From: Magnetospirillum sp.
Lineage (GTDB): Bacteria > Pseudomonadota > Alphaproteobacteria > Rhodospirillales > Magnetospirillaceae
NCBI GenBank assembly: GCA_020217035.1
Contig: JAIWOG010000044.1
Span: 1 to 10,000, forward strand
Direction of reading: 5' to 3'
Length of the DNA stretch: 10,000 bases
Of this stretch, positions 1 through 7,091 are shown one piece after another. Position 1 is the first letter of the stretch. Every line of letters begins with the position of its first letter. Below the pieces are notes generated by a model. The model ran no database searches. It had not been told where the DNA came from and worked only from the letters and a program-made list of their open reading frames with translations. A program made the translations under genes and the position numbers.

Positions 1-79
1 CGGGGTGCCGTTCGGCTGTTCGGGCACCACCAACATCCTGCGGGTGGCGGCGATCGAGGAAAGCGGCGAAGTCCTGTAA
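1..79 (+). CDS. pyk: Pyruvate kinase, C-terminal end (partial)
   Basis: Only the last 25 codons and the TAA stop (77-79) are present; the gene enters from the left edge. The readable tail begins GVPFGCSGTTNILRV and ends EESGEVL. The pattern G-V-P-x-G-x-x-G-T-T-N-x-x-R-V is what I recall for the last strands of the C-terminal domain of bacterial pyruvate kinases, which convert phosphoenolpyruvate and ADP to pyruvate and ATP in glycolysis. This rests on a short tail recognised by eye, so the family call is probable, not certain. The stop codon shares its last A with the ATG of the next gene, so the two are very likely co-transcribed and translationally coupled. Confidence 0.65.
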   Translation, partial: GVPFGCSGTTNILRVAAIEESGEVL

Positions 80-1476
80 TGGTGTTGTCCGTCCGTTCCC
101 TGCCCAAGGTGCTGGGGGGCGTCTTGTTGGCCTGTGCCGGTGCCGCCCTGGTGGCGCAACTGGCCGGCATGGGGGCGGCAGGCGGCGGCGCGGCCGGTTG
201 GGGCTTGCCCATCCTGCTGGCCACCATCGGGTTGTGGCTGGGCGGTTTCCTGCCCGACCACGTCACCGCCTTGGGCTTCTTCGCCCTGTTGCTGTTGTTC
301 AAGCTGGCGCCGCCGGAAGTGGTGTTGTCGGGCTTCACCTCGTCGGCATTGTGGCTGGTCCTGGCCGGGCTGGTGCTGGGCCTGGCCATGGAGGAAACCG
401 GCCTGGCCAAGCGCTTGGCCATCCTGGGGCGCGGGCTGGAAGGCGTGTCCTATCCCCGCCTGGTGGCGGCGGTTTGCGCCTTAGGACTGGCCGCCATCTT
501 CTTCATGCCGTCGGCCACCGGCCGCATCCTGATGCTGTTGTCCATCGTCGGACCGCTGGCGGCGCATCTGGGCTATCATCCCGGCTCGCGCGGCCATGCC
601 GGGCTGATGCTGGCCTGCGCGTTCGGCACCTTCATGCCGGCCTTTTCGGTGCTGCCGTCCAACGTCCCCAACATGGTGCTGGCCGGCACCTTGGAAAAGC
701 TGACCGGCCACACCCTGACCTTCGTCGACTTCTTCGTCCTTCATTTCCCGGTCCTCGGCCTGGGCCGCGCCCTGGCGGTGTGGGTCTTGGTCTGCCTGCT
801 GTTCAACGACAAGCCCGGCCCCATCGAAGGGGAAGGGGTGGCGGCCCCCGGCCCGATGACCACCGGCGAAAAGCGCCTGACCGCCATCCTGGTAGTGGCG
901 GTGTCGCTGTGGGTGACCGATTCCTGGCACCACATCTCGCCGGCCTGGGTGGCGCTGGCAGGCGCTGTGCTGTGCCTGACACCGGGCCTGGGCATGCTGG
1001 GGCGTGATTCGTTCAAGAAGATCAACGCCGCCATGCTGTTCCACATCGCCGCCGTCATCGGCCTGGGCGGCGTCGCCAATTCCATGGGCTTGGGCAGTTG
1101 GATGGCGGAAAGCATCCTGGGCTGGATGCCGCTTTCCGGTCAGGGCGGATTGCACGACTGGGCGGTGCTGGTGATCATGCCCATGCTGCTGGGCGTGCTG
1201 ACCACCGCGCCCGGCGTGCCGGCGGTGCTGGTGCCCATGTCCGACGTGCTGGCGGCACGATCCGGTTTCACCGTGCCCGCCATCGCCATGCTGCAGGTGC
1301 CGGGCCTGTCCACCATCCTGCTGCCGCACCAGGTGCCGCCGTTGATGGCGGCCATCCCGGTGTCGGGCGTCGCCTATCACGAATTCGTCCGCATGTGCCT
1401 GCTGCTGGTGGCCGTCGCCGTTGTCGTGCTGCTGCCGCTGGACGCTTTGTGGTGGATGGTGCTGGGCAAGCTTTAA
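79..1476 (+). CDS. SLC13/DASS-family anion permease
   Basis: A 465-residue, very hydrophobic inner-membrane protein with about 11-13 possible membrane segments (for example around 9-30, 42-58, 88-104, 127-145, 175-191, 215-243, 265-304, 318-338, 359-391 and 436-462) and one polar cytoplasm-like loop near 244-264. Length and layout fit the divalent anion:Na+ symporter (SLC13/DASS) superfamily, which imports dicarboxylates, citrate or sulfate. Family-like segments are SSALWLVLAGLVLGLAMEE (88-106) and an SNVPNM motif (194-199). The places where DASS carriers usually show Ser-Asn-Thr sodium/substrate motifs here read PSATGR (144-149) and TTAPGVP (375-381), so substrate and coupling ion cannot be assigned. 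The ATG overlaps the pyk stop (TAATG) and no strong Shine-Dalgarno precedes it, which favours translational coupling. A terminator follows directly. The substrate may be a carboxylate, given the pyk link, but that is inference. Confidence 0.8.
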   Translation: MVLSVRSLPKVLGGVLLACAGAALVAQLAGMGAAGGGAAGWGLPILLATIGLWLGGFLPDHVTALGFFALLLLFKLAPPEVVLSGFTSSALWLVLAGLVLGLAMEETGLAKRLAILGRGLEGVSYPRLVAAVCALGLAAIFFMPSATGRILMLLSIVGPLAAHLGYHPGSRGHAGLMLACAFGTFMPAFSVLPSNVPNMVLAGTLEKLTGHTLTFVDFFVLHFPVLGLGRALAVWVLVCLLFNDKPGPIEGEGVAAPGPMTTGEKRLTAILVVAVSLWVTDSWHHISPAWVALAGAVLCLTPGLGMLGRDSFKKINAAMLFHIAAVIGLGGVANSMGLGSWMAESILGWMPLSGQGGLHDWAVLVIMPMLLGVLTTAPGVPAVLVPMSDVLAARSGFTVPAIAMLQVPGLSTILLPHQVPPLMAAIPVSGVAYHEFVRMCLLLVAVAVVVLLPLDALWWMVLGKL

Positions 1477-1481
1477 GCATG

Positions 1482-1518
1482 AAAAAGGCCGGAGGGCTTG
1501 CGCCGCTCCGGCTTTTTT
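1482..1518. terminator. Bidirectional intrinsic terminator
   Basis: The stem GCCGGAG (1488-1494) pairs with CTCCGGC (1506-1512). An inner GGC/GCC helix lies in the loop. The stem is flanked by five A (1482-1486) on the left and six T (1513-1518) on the right, so it can work in both directions. It starts five bases after the transporter stop and ends 12 bases before the purS stop, as expected between convergent genes. Confidence 0.9.
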
Positions 1519-1530
1519 CGTTTGGCGCGC

Positions 1531-1770
1531 TTACACCAGTTCGATCGAGTAATTCTCGATGACGGTGTTGGCCAGCAATTGCCTGCACATCTGCTCGACT
1601 GCCTCGCGGGCCTTGGCCGGGTCGGACTCGGCCAGGTCCAGTTCGATGTACTTGCCCTGGCGGACGTCGTTGACGCCGGCGAAGCCCAGCGACCCCAAAG
1701 CGTGCTGCACGGCCTTGCCCTGGGGGTCCAAGACGCCGTTCTTCAAAGTGATATGAACCTTGGCTTTCAC
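1531..1770 (-). CDS. purS: Phosphoribosylformylglycinamidine synthase subunit PurS
   Basis: A 79-residue protein beginning MKAKVHITLKNGVLDPQGKA, matching the PurS family in length (about 80 residues) and in its hallmarks: an opening beta strand followed by K-x-G-V-L-D-P-Q-G, then a conserved GKYIELDL strand (residues 39-46) and a C-terminal IENYSIELV. PurS is the small structural subunit that bridges PurL and the glutaminase PurQ in the complex converting FGAR to FGAM, step 4 of purine synthesis. The start is GTG at 1768-1770, with AAGGA eight bases upstream. It lies 173 bp downstream of purC on the same strand. Unusually, purQ does not follow: a terminator and a convergent transporter gene do. 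Confidence 0.95.
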   Translation of the reverse strand: MKAKVHITLKNGVLDPQGKAVQHALGSLGFAGVNDVRQGKYIELDLAESDPAKAREAVEQMCRQLLANTVIENYSIELV

Positions 1771-1805
1771 GTCGATATTCCTTCGTGTGAGCTTTCTTCC
1801 ATGTC

Positions 1806-1935
1806 CCGGTGATCGGAGCCGATCACCGGTGCCCTCAAGCGGCGGGCGTGTTTCTCCGAAACACTTGCCTTCCGCGGCATAAGCCGCGCGGCGCGGTCGC
1901 GCCTAACCTCGGCCCGGCGGGTTCCCCCGCCGGGC
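1806..1935 (-). other. Hairpin-rich purC-purS intergenic region
   Basis: Five consecutive inverted repeats fill the gap between purC and purS. They are CCGGTGATCGG/CCGATCACCGG (1806-1816 with 1819-1829); GTGTTTC/GAAACAC (1848-1854 with 1858-1864); CGCGGC/GCCGCG (1873-1878 with 1883-1888); GGCGC/GCGCC (1890-1894 with 1899-1903); and GCCCGGCGGG/CCCGCCGGGC (1912-1921 with 1926-1935). No T-run follows any of them on the minus strand, so they are not classical intrinsic terminators. They may stabilise the purC 3' end, tune purS expression, act as an intergenic repeat, or fold as one RNA. The two long stems are very unlikely by chance; the short GC stems are weaker evidence. Confidence 0.6.
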
Positions 1936-1943
1936 TTTCGGTC

Positions 1944-2708
1944 TTACTGCATGGTTTCCGGGCCCTTCAGGTCGCGGGGGCCGCCTTCGGGCAGGATGCC
2001 CAGGCGACGCGCCACTTCCTGATAGGCGTCTTCCACATTGCCGAGATCGCGGCGGAAACGGTCCTTGTCCATCTTCTCGCCGGTATTCAGATCCCACAGG
2101 CGGCAATTGTCGGGGCTGATCTCGTCGGCCAGGACGATCTGCATGTCGTCGCCGTTGTAAAGGCGGCCGAATTCCAGCTTGAAGTCCACCAGACGGATGC
2201 CGACGCCCAGGAACAGGCCGGTCAGGAAGTCGTTGACGCGCAGCGACATGGACATGATCTCGTCGATGTCCTGGGTGGTGGCCCAGCCGAAGGCGGTGAT
2301 GTGTTCCTCGGCCACCATGGGGTCGCCCAACGCGTCGGACTTGAAGTAGTACTCGACGATGGAGCGCGGCAGGGGGGTGCCTTCCGACAGGCCGAAACGC
2401 TGGGCCAGCGAACCGGCCGAGATGTTGCGCACCACCACTTCCAGCGGGATGATCTCGACTTCGCGCACCAATTGCTCGCGCATGTTCAGGCGGCGGACGA
2501 AGTGGGTGGGGATGCCGATCTCGCCCAGCTTGATCATCAGGTATTCGCTGATCCGGTTGTTCAGCACACCCTTGCCGGTGATGGTGCCCTTCTTCTTGTT
2601 GTTGAAGGCGGTGGCGTCGTCCTTGAAGTACTGGACCAGGGTGCCGGGCTCGGGACCTTCGAAAAGGACCTTGGCCTTGCCTTCGTAAATCTGTCTGCGT
2701 CGAGCCAT
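1944..2708 (-). CDS. purC: Phosphoribosylaminoimidazole-succinocarboxamide synthase (SAICAR synthetase)
   Basis: A 254-residue cytosolic enzyme that joins CAIR and aspartate with ATP to give SAICAR in purine synthesis. Visible hallmarks are the N-terminal [18 protein letters not shown]-grasp-like strand pair, the [10 protein letters not shown] segment, [21 protein letters not shown], and the family signature [14 protein letters not shown]. The frame is open upstream to another ATG at 2834, but that extension ([12 protein letters not shown]...) is unlike the family and would contain the probable promoter. The ATG at 2706-2708 gives the standard N-terminus, with GGAAG eight bases upstream. Length is normal for the family. 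The gene is preceded by its own candidate promoter and followed, after a hairpin-rich gap, by purS. Confidence 0.97.
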   Translation of the reverse strand: MARRRQIYEGKAKVLFEGPEPGTLVQYFKDDATAFNNKKKGTITGKGVLNNRISEYLMIKLGEIGIPTHFVRRLNMREQLVREVEIIPLEVVVRNISAGSLAQRFGLSEGTPLPRSIVEYYFKSDALGDPMVAEEHITAFGWATTQDIDEIMSMSLRVNDFLTGLFLGVGIRLVDFKLEFGRLYNGDDMQIVLADEISPDNCRLWDLNTGEKMDKDRFRRDLGNVEDAYQEVARRLGILPEGGPRDLKGPETMQ

Positions 2709-2771
2709 GTGGAAAGCTTCCGGATCGAAGAGGCGCCGCCGCAACCGGTGACGCCAGGGAAACAAGAAGCG

Positions 2772-2791
2772 CGGGGCCGTTTGGGGCCCCG
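2772..2791 (-). terminator. Terminator-like hairpin in the MCP-purC gap
   Basis: CGGGGCC (2772-2778) pairs with GGCCCCG (2785-2791) around a six-base loop. On the minus strand the stem is followed by GCTTCTTGTTTCCC, which is T-rich but interrupted. It lies about 60 bases after the chemoreceptor stop and immediately downstream of the candidate purC promoter. It could terminate receptor transcripts, act as an attenuator, or form a 5' stabilising hairpin on purC mRNA. Confidence 0.5.
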
Positions 2792-2805
2792 TCGCCGATG
2801 AGGCT

Positions 2806-2834
2806 GGTATAGCAGGGATGGGCGGGCGAAACAA
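2806..2834 (-). promoter_or_regulatory. Candidate sigma-70 promoter for purC
   Basis: On the minus strand TTGTTT (2829-2834) and TATACC (2806-2811) are separated by exactly 17 bases, and a TG precedes the -10 element with one base between, giving an extended -10. It falls between the chemoreceptor stop (2847) and purC ATG (2708). It predicts a transcript start near 2799 and a leader of about 90 bases. No purine-repressor operator was recognised. Confidence 0.55.
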
Positions 2835-2846
2835 TCGCCTCGGCTG

Positions 2847-4850
2847 TCAGGCCGCCCGCGTCTTGCGGCTGCGCCGGGCGATGAAGTCGGACAACAGGCC
2901 GGCATCAACCTTTTGCTGGTCGAATCGCAGGCGGGCGCGGTCGCCGTCGATCTCGACCACCTCGAAGGGAACCGGGGTGTTGAGGCCATCCACATGCAGG
3001 TGGCCCTGGTGGTCGACCTCGGCTTGGTCGGGCAGGCTGACTTGGCCGCCGCACATGGAGATGTCGACCACGGTGGCGGCCACCCCGCCCAGATTGGCCG
3101 GGGCATCCAGCGCCACGCGGGGATTGCGGCGGCGGTTGACCTCGGGGGTGGCGGTACGCACGGCGGCGTTCAACACCTTGCGCAGGTCTTGAATCTTGCC
3201 GGCCATGGAGGTCAGCAACTGGCTGACTTCGCCAGCGCGGTCGCCGGTGGCGCGGGCCTCGTGGGCGACGGCGGCGATGTGTTCGGACACTTCGCGGGCG
3301 GCGTCGCTGGTTTCCACCACGTTGCGGACGATTTCCTGGGTGGCCGCGTCCTGTTCCTGCACGGCGGCGGCGATCGAGCCCGACATGGTCGAGACCTCGC
3401 CCACCGAACGCACCATGGCATGGATCTCGTCGGCCACCTGGATGCCGACATGGCGCAGTTCGGCCACCTGACGGGCGATTTCCTCGGTGGACTTGCTGGT
3501 CTGCTCGGCCAGATGCTTGACTTCGTCGGCGACCACGGCGAAGCCCTTGCCGGCGGTGCCGGCCCGCTGCGCCTCGATGGTGGCGTTCAGTGCCAGCATG
3601 TGGGTGCGCCGGGTGATGTCGGCGATGGAATCGGCGACGTCGCCCACCTTGGCCATGGCGGCGGTCAGGGTTTCCACCACCTGGGCCGCACGGTTGCCCA
3701 TGTCGACGACGCTGCCGACCTTGGCGGTGGAATGTTCCACTTGGCCGGCGATCTCGCGGATCGAGGCCGACAATTGCTCGGCGGCGCCCGCCACCGTCTG
3801 GGCGTTTTCCAGGGCGGTTCGGGCGGCGTCGGCCACTGAATGGGAATGGGTGCCGACGCTGATCGCCGAACTGGCCATGGCGCCGGCGGTGTTGGCGATC
3901 AACTGGCCTTCGCCGGCGACTTTCTCGACGGCGGCGGCGGTTTCGATCTCCACGGTGTCGGCCATGTTCTGCAAGGATCGCAGCCGCTGTTGTTCGGCCA
4001 GGGCGGCACCACGGCTTCGTTCATCCTGCAAGGCCGCCACCTCGGACGAGCGTTGGCGGAACAAGGCCAAGGCATGGGCGATGGCGGCGAACTCGTCCTT
4101 GCGGTTTTCCGACAGCGACAAGGGGGCGTCCTGGCGATCCTGCAAGGTGTTGTCCAAATCGTTGGCCAAGGCAGCGAACGAACGGGTGACGCGCAGCCCG
4201 ATAAGGGTGGCGATCCCCAAAGCCAGGACGATGGCGGCGGCGGAGGCGGCCAGCATGCGGGTGCGCAGGGCGGCGTTGGCTTCGGCCAATTCGTGGGTGT
4301 GACCGATCAGTTCCCCCATCTCGGTCCAGGAGGTGTCGGTGACGCTGTTGCTGATGTCGTCCAGGCGTGCGGTCAGGATGGAGGCCAATTGGTCGAAATT
4401 GGCCATCGCCGCGTTGCCTTCCGCCTGGCCCTTGGTGGTGTAGGCGACGACCATCGCCTTGCCGGCCCGCAGATAGGGCGGAAAAACCCCGTCGATGCGG
4501 TCCAGCAACTCCGCTTGTTCCTCCATGCCCATGGCGGCGGCGTAGGTCTTGGCGTTGTCCATGTGTTCGGCGAAACGGTCGGCCCACAACTCGGCTTCCG
4601 CCACCCCCTTGGCGTCGCCGGTGACCGAGGCGTCGGTCAGGAGTTGCTGCACCTGGATGATGTCGGTGCGAACATCCTTCAGGGCCAAGGCCAAGGGCAG
4701 GGTCTGGTTGGCCACCCGGTCGGCGCGGGACTGGATGTCGGCGATGGGGGGCTGTTGTTCGCCGATGGCTTGGTAAACCATCAGCGCCAGTCCCAGGATG
4801 ACAAGGATGCAGGCGGTAAAACCGGCCAGGACAAGGCTGCGCAGGGACAT
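2847..4850 (-). CDS. Methyl-accepting chemotaxis protein with C-terminal PilZ domain (downstream copy)
   Basis: A 667-residue membrane chemoreceptor. Order of parts: TM1 about 7-28; periplasmic helical sensor 30-195 with QVQQLLTD (66-73), FPPY (123-126) and GN..M..FD (145-153); TM2 about 199-219; HAMP about 220-273; the long signalling coiled coil about 300-560; then a PilZ domain 573-660. The PilZ domain keeps the c-di-GMP binding motifs R-x-x-x-R (R574...R578 in RRRNPR) and D-x-S-x-x-G (D596, S598, G601). The signalling tip (414-432) reads [19 protein letters not shown], departing from the usual E-Q-T-N and A-A-R-A-G-E at near-invariant positions. The ATG has GAGAGG eight bases upstream. 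It lies 99 bp after a paralogous receptor gene on the same strand. It probably couples an extracytoplasmic ligand and c-di-GMP to CheA; the ligand is unknown. Confidence 0.95.
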   Translation of the reverse strand: MSLRSLVLAGFTACILVILGLALMVYQAIGEQQPPIADIQSRADRVANQTLPLALALKDVRTDIIQVQQLLTDASVTGDAKGVAEAELWADRFAEHMDNAKTYAAAMGMEEQAELLDRIDGVFPPYLRAGKAMVVAYTTKGQAEGNAAMANFDQLASILTARLDDISNSVTDTSWTEMGELIGHTHELAEANAALRTRMLAASAAAIVLALGIATLIGLRVTRSFAALANDLDNTLQDRQDAPLSLSENRKDEFAAIAHALALFRQRSSEVAALQDERSRGAALAEQQRLRSLQNMADTVEIETAAAVEKVAGEGQLIANTAGAMASSAISVGTHSHSVADAARTALENAQTVAGAAEQLSASIREIAGQVEHSTAKVGSVVDMGNRAAQVVETLTAAMAKVGDVADSIADITRRTHMLALNATIEAQRAGTAGKGFAVVADEVKHLAEQTSKSTEEIARQVAELRHVGIQVADEIHAMVRSVGEVSTMSGSIAAAVQEQDAATQEIVRNVVETSDAAREVSEHIAAVAHEARATGDRAGEVSQLLTSMAGKIQDLRKVLNAAVRTATPEVNRRRNPRVALDAPANLGGVAATVVDISMCGGQVSLPDQAEVDHQGHLHVDGLNTPVPFEVVEIDGDRARLRFDQQKVDAGLLSDFIARRSRKTRAA

Positions 4851-4868
4851 GGAAGGTGCCTCTCATCC

Positions 4869-4890
4869 AAAGTATAGGCAAATATACTTT
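4869..4890. promoter_or_regulatory. AT-rich dyad upstream of the downstream MCP gene
   Basis: AAAGTATA (4869-4876) and TATACTTT (4883-4890) form a perfect eight-base inverted repeat with a six-base spacer, in a 99-bp gap of otherwise GC-rich DNA. It sits about 18 bases before the ATG of the receptor gene at 4850, just ahead of its Shine-Dalgarno. It may be an operator, a leader hairpin, or part of a promoter: TATACT on the minus strand resembles a -10, but no good -35 is placed correctly. Confidence 0.45.
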
Positions 4891-4949
4891 TGGCTAGGAT
4901 TGCGGGCAACCTACCCTGAAGTCTTATGGAATCGTGGGCCGTGTAGCCG

Positions 4950-6977
4950 TCAAGCCGCCCGTGGCTTGCCGTGGCGATCGGCGATGAACGCCGCCAGCCG
5001 CGACGCCTCGGGGCTGGAATCATCGAAGCGGACGCGCATGTGGACGTCGTTTCGTTCGACGACGGTGAAGCGCAACCGCCCCTCGAGCCCCGGAATGGTC
5101 AAGCTGCCCTCGATTTCGTCGGTCATCGGCGGGGCATCCAGCAGACGGCCGCCGCACAGGGACAGATCGGCCAGACGGACGGCCATGGTGCTGTCCCCCA
5201 TGTGGATCTCGGCGGTGTCGGTCACCGCGACGCGGGGATTGCGACGCCGGTCGACGTCGGGCGAGGCGGTGCGCACCACGGCGTTCAGGATGCTTTTCAG
5301 TTCGCGCACCCGCACCGCGATGTTTTCCAACTGGGTCTGCACCAGCCCGGCCGAATGGCCGGTGCTGCTGGCTTCCGATGCAACGGCGGTGATGCGGGTG
5401 GCCACTTCCTCGGCGGCGTGGCTGGTCTGCACCACGTTGCGGACGATTTCCTGGGTGGCGGCGTCTTGTTCCTCGACGGCGGCGGCGATGGAATTGGCGA
5501 TGCCGCTGATTTCCTCGATGGATTTGGTGATGCCGGAAATCGCCTGGGTGACCTGGCGGCCAATGTTTTGCAGTGTCGTCACCTCGCGCGAGATTTCCTC
5601 GGTGGACCGTGCCGTCTGGGTGGCCAGGCCCTTGACCTCGTGGGCGACCACGGCGAAGCCCTTGCCGGCCTCGCCGGCGCGGGCCGCCTCGATGGTGGCG
5701 TTCAGGGACAGCAGGTTGGTCTGCTCGGCGATGGCGTTGATCAGCTTGGCGACATCGCCGATGCGGGCCATGGCGTCGGTCAGTTCGTGGACGGTCTTGG
5801 CGCTTTCCTGCGCGGTCTGCACCACGCCCGACACCACCTGGGTGGACAAGGTGGCCTGCGAGCCGATCTCGCGGATCGAGGCGGACAGTTCCTCGGCGGC
5901 GCCGGCCACGGCTTGGGCGTTGCGCAGCGCCTGTTCGGCGGCGGCGGCGACACCTTGGCTGTTCTCGCCCACATGCTGGGCCGACCGCGCCATGTCGGTG
6001 GCCAAGCCCTGCATCTGCACGGTTTCGCGGGCGACGTTCTCGACGGCGCGGGCGGTTTCCACCTCGACGTTCTCGGCCATCTCCAGCAATGCCTGACGGC
6101 GGGCGGCCTCGGCCTGCTCGGCTTGGCGGGCCTGTTCATCCTGCATGGCCTTCAGGCGCACCGAACTGGCGCGGAACTGGGCCAGGGCGCGGGCCAGGGG
6201 GCCGAACTCGTCCTTGCGGTCGCTGTTGAGGTTCAGCGTCTGGGCGTGGTTTTCCTCGAGGACCGCCTGCACGTCCTGGCCCAGCAGGCGGAACAGCGAG
6301 GCCAGGCGCCAGGTCAGGGCTGCGCCGATCAACAGCGCCAGGGTGACGCCGACGATGCCGGCGATGGTGCTGTTGCTGGCGACTTGGGCGTTGCCTCGCT
6401 CGACCCGCTGGGCGGCGGCCACCAGTTCGTTCAACGAGTTGGCGGTCTGCTGCTCGACCAGTTCGGCGACGCCGTCCAGGTGCTGGTGGATCAGTTCGGC
6501 GGTGGAATCGAATTCCGGCATCATCTGGTTGCCGGCCTGGGCGCCGTCGGCGATGTAGGCCTTGGCCATTTTCTGGCCGGTTTGATAATAGGGCGGGAAG
6601 GCGGCATCCACCTTGGCCAAGGCGTCGGTCACCTCTTTCAACTGCAAGGCGGCGGCGGCTTCCTGGGCGCGGTTCAAGGCGACGGCATAAGCGTCGGCGG
6701 CTTCCTGCGCCTTTTCGAAGCCGTCATCCAGGCCGTCCTGGGCCCGGGTGGCCGAGATGTCGGTCAGGAATTGCTGCACCTGGGCGACCATCAGGTTCAT
6801 GTCCTTGACGGCGCCGTAAAGCTTGATGGATTGGGACGAAACCGTCTGGGCACGGCTGGTGATCTCGCGCAGCAGCGGGTCCTGGCTTTCCACCGACTGC
6901 TCGTTGATCCAGCTGGTCACGGCGAACACGCCCACCACCACGCCGAGGCCGGCCACAATCATCGCGCGAATGTTCAC
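4950..6977 (-). CDS. Methyl-accepting chemotaxis protein with C-terminal PilZ domain (upstream copy)
   Basis: A 675-residue chemoreceptor from the preferred GTG start at 6975-6977 (N-terminus [10 protein letters not shown]). Order of parts: TM1 about 5-24; periplasmic helical sensor 28-200 with QVQQFLTD (66-73), FPPY (127-130) and GN.MM..FD (149-157); TM2 about 204-223; HAMP about 224-278; signalling domain about 300-565 with a canonical tip [19 protein letters not shown] (418-436); PilZ domain 577-668 with RxxxR (R578...R582) and DxSxxG (D604, S606, G609). The frame is open to a GTG/ATG pair at 7043/7040, but no Shine-Dalgarno precedes those. The GTG at 6977 has GGGGTG seven bases upstream and makes QVQQ.LTD fall at residues 66-73 in both paralogues. 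The domain order matches the neighbouring receptor, which points to a gene duplication. It is 84 bp downstream of the NRDE gene. Confidence 0.93.
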   Translation of the reverse strand: MNIRAMIVAGLGVVVGVFAVTSWINEQSVESQDPLLREITSRAQTVSSQSIKLYGAVKDMNLMVAQVQQFLTDISATRAQDGLDDGFEKAQEAADAYAVALNRAQEAAAALQLKEVTDALAKVDAAFPPYYQTGQKMAKAYIADGAQAGNQMMPEFDSTAELIHQHLDGVAELVEQQTANSLNELVAAAQRVERGNAQVASNSTIAGIVGVTLALLIGAALTWRLASLFRLLGQDVQAVLEENHAQTLNLNSDRKDEFGPLARALAQFRASSVRLKAMQDEQARQAEQAEAARRQALLEMAENVEVETARAVENVARETVQMQGLATDMARSAQHVGENSQGVAAAAEQALRNAQAVAGAAEELSASIREIGSQATLSTQVVSGVVQTAQESAKTVHELTDAMARIGDVAKLINAIAEQTNLLSLNATIEAARAGEAGKGFAVVAHEVKGLATQTARSTEEISREVTTLQNIGRQVTQAISGITKSIEEISGIANSIAAAVEEQDAATQEIVRNVVQTSHAAEEVATRITAVASEASSTGHSAGLVQTQLENIAVRVRELKSILNAVVRTASPDVDRRRNPRVAVTDTAEIHMGDSTMAVRLADLSLCGGRLLDAPPMTDEIEGSLTIPGLEGRLRFTVVERNDVHMRVRFDDSSPEASRLAAFIADRHGKPRAA

Positions 6978-6997
6978 GATCGAGCACCCCAATATCC

Positions 6998-7091
6998 CCA
7001 AACCAAAAAGCGGCGCAGTGTTACCACTTTGGTTGGTCATCACGCAATCAATTACAATAATTCAAATGTTCTTATATGCGCTTTGGTTTGG
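6998..7091. repeat. CTTTGGTTTGG-type repeats upstream of the MCP gene
   Basis: A short motif occurs three times: CTTTGGTTTGG at 7081-7091, CTTTGGTTGG at 7027-7036, and, inverted, CCAAACCAAA(AAG) at 6998-7010. The outer two give a perfect 10-base inverted repeat (6998-7007 with 7082-7091). The copies flank an unusually AT-rich pocket (about 7040-7080) between the NRDE stop and the preferred receptor start at 6977. The copy at 7081 is inside the NRDE coding end. This could be a regulator-binding array, or chance in a low-complexity patch. No firm promoter was identified here. Confidence 0.35.

Noticed and set aside
1809..2801. A 330-codon plus-strand open frame opposite purC.
   Set aside because: Antisense shadow of purC, which has clear family signatures.
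2709..2834. Possible 42-residue N-terminal extension of PurC from ATG 2834.
   Set aside because: The extension is unlike any PurC N-terminus, would overlap the candidate promoter and hairpin, and the ATG at 2708 has its own Shine-Dalgarno.
3840..4877. A 345-codon plus-strand open frame opposite the downstream receptor.
   Set aside because: Composition is a mirror of the coding strand (GQG, GGG, DDG runs), with no recognisable motif, while the minus strand encodes a complete MCP-PilZ protein.
4865..4900. Flagellar sigma-28 promoter before the downstream receptor gene.
   Set aside because: GCCTATAC resembles the GCCGATAA -10, but no TAAA-type -35 lies at the required spacing.
3315..5459. 30-bp exact direct repeat (3315-3344 and 5430-5459) as a mobile or recombination element.
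   Set aside because: It encodes the same conserved signalling-domain segment in the two paralogous receptors, so shared ancestry explains it.
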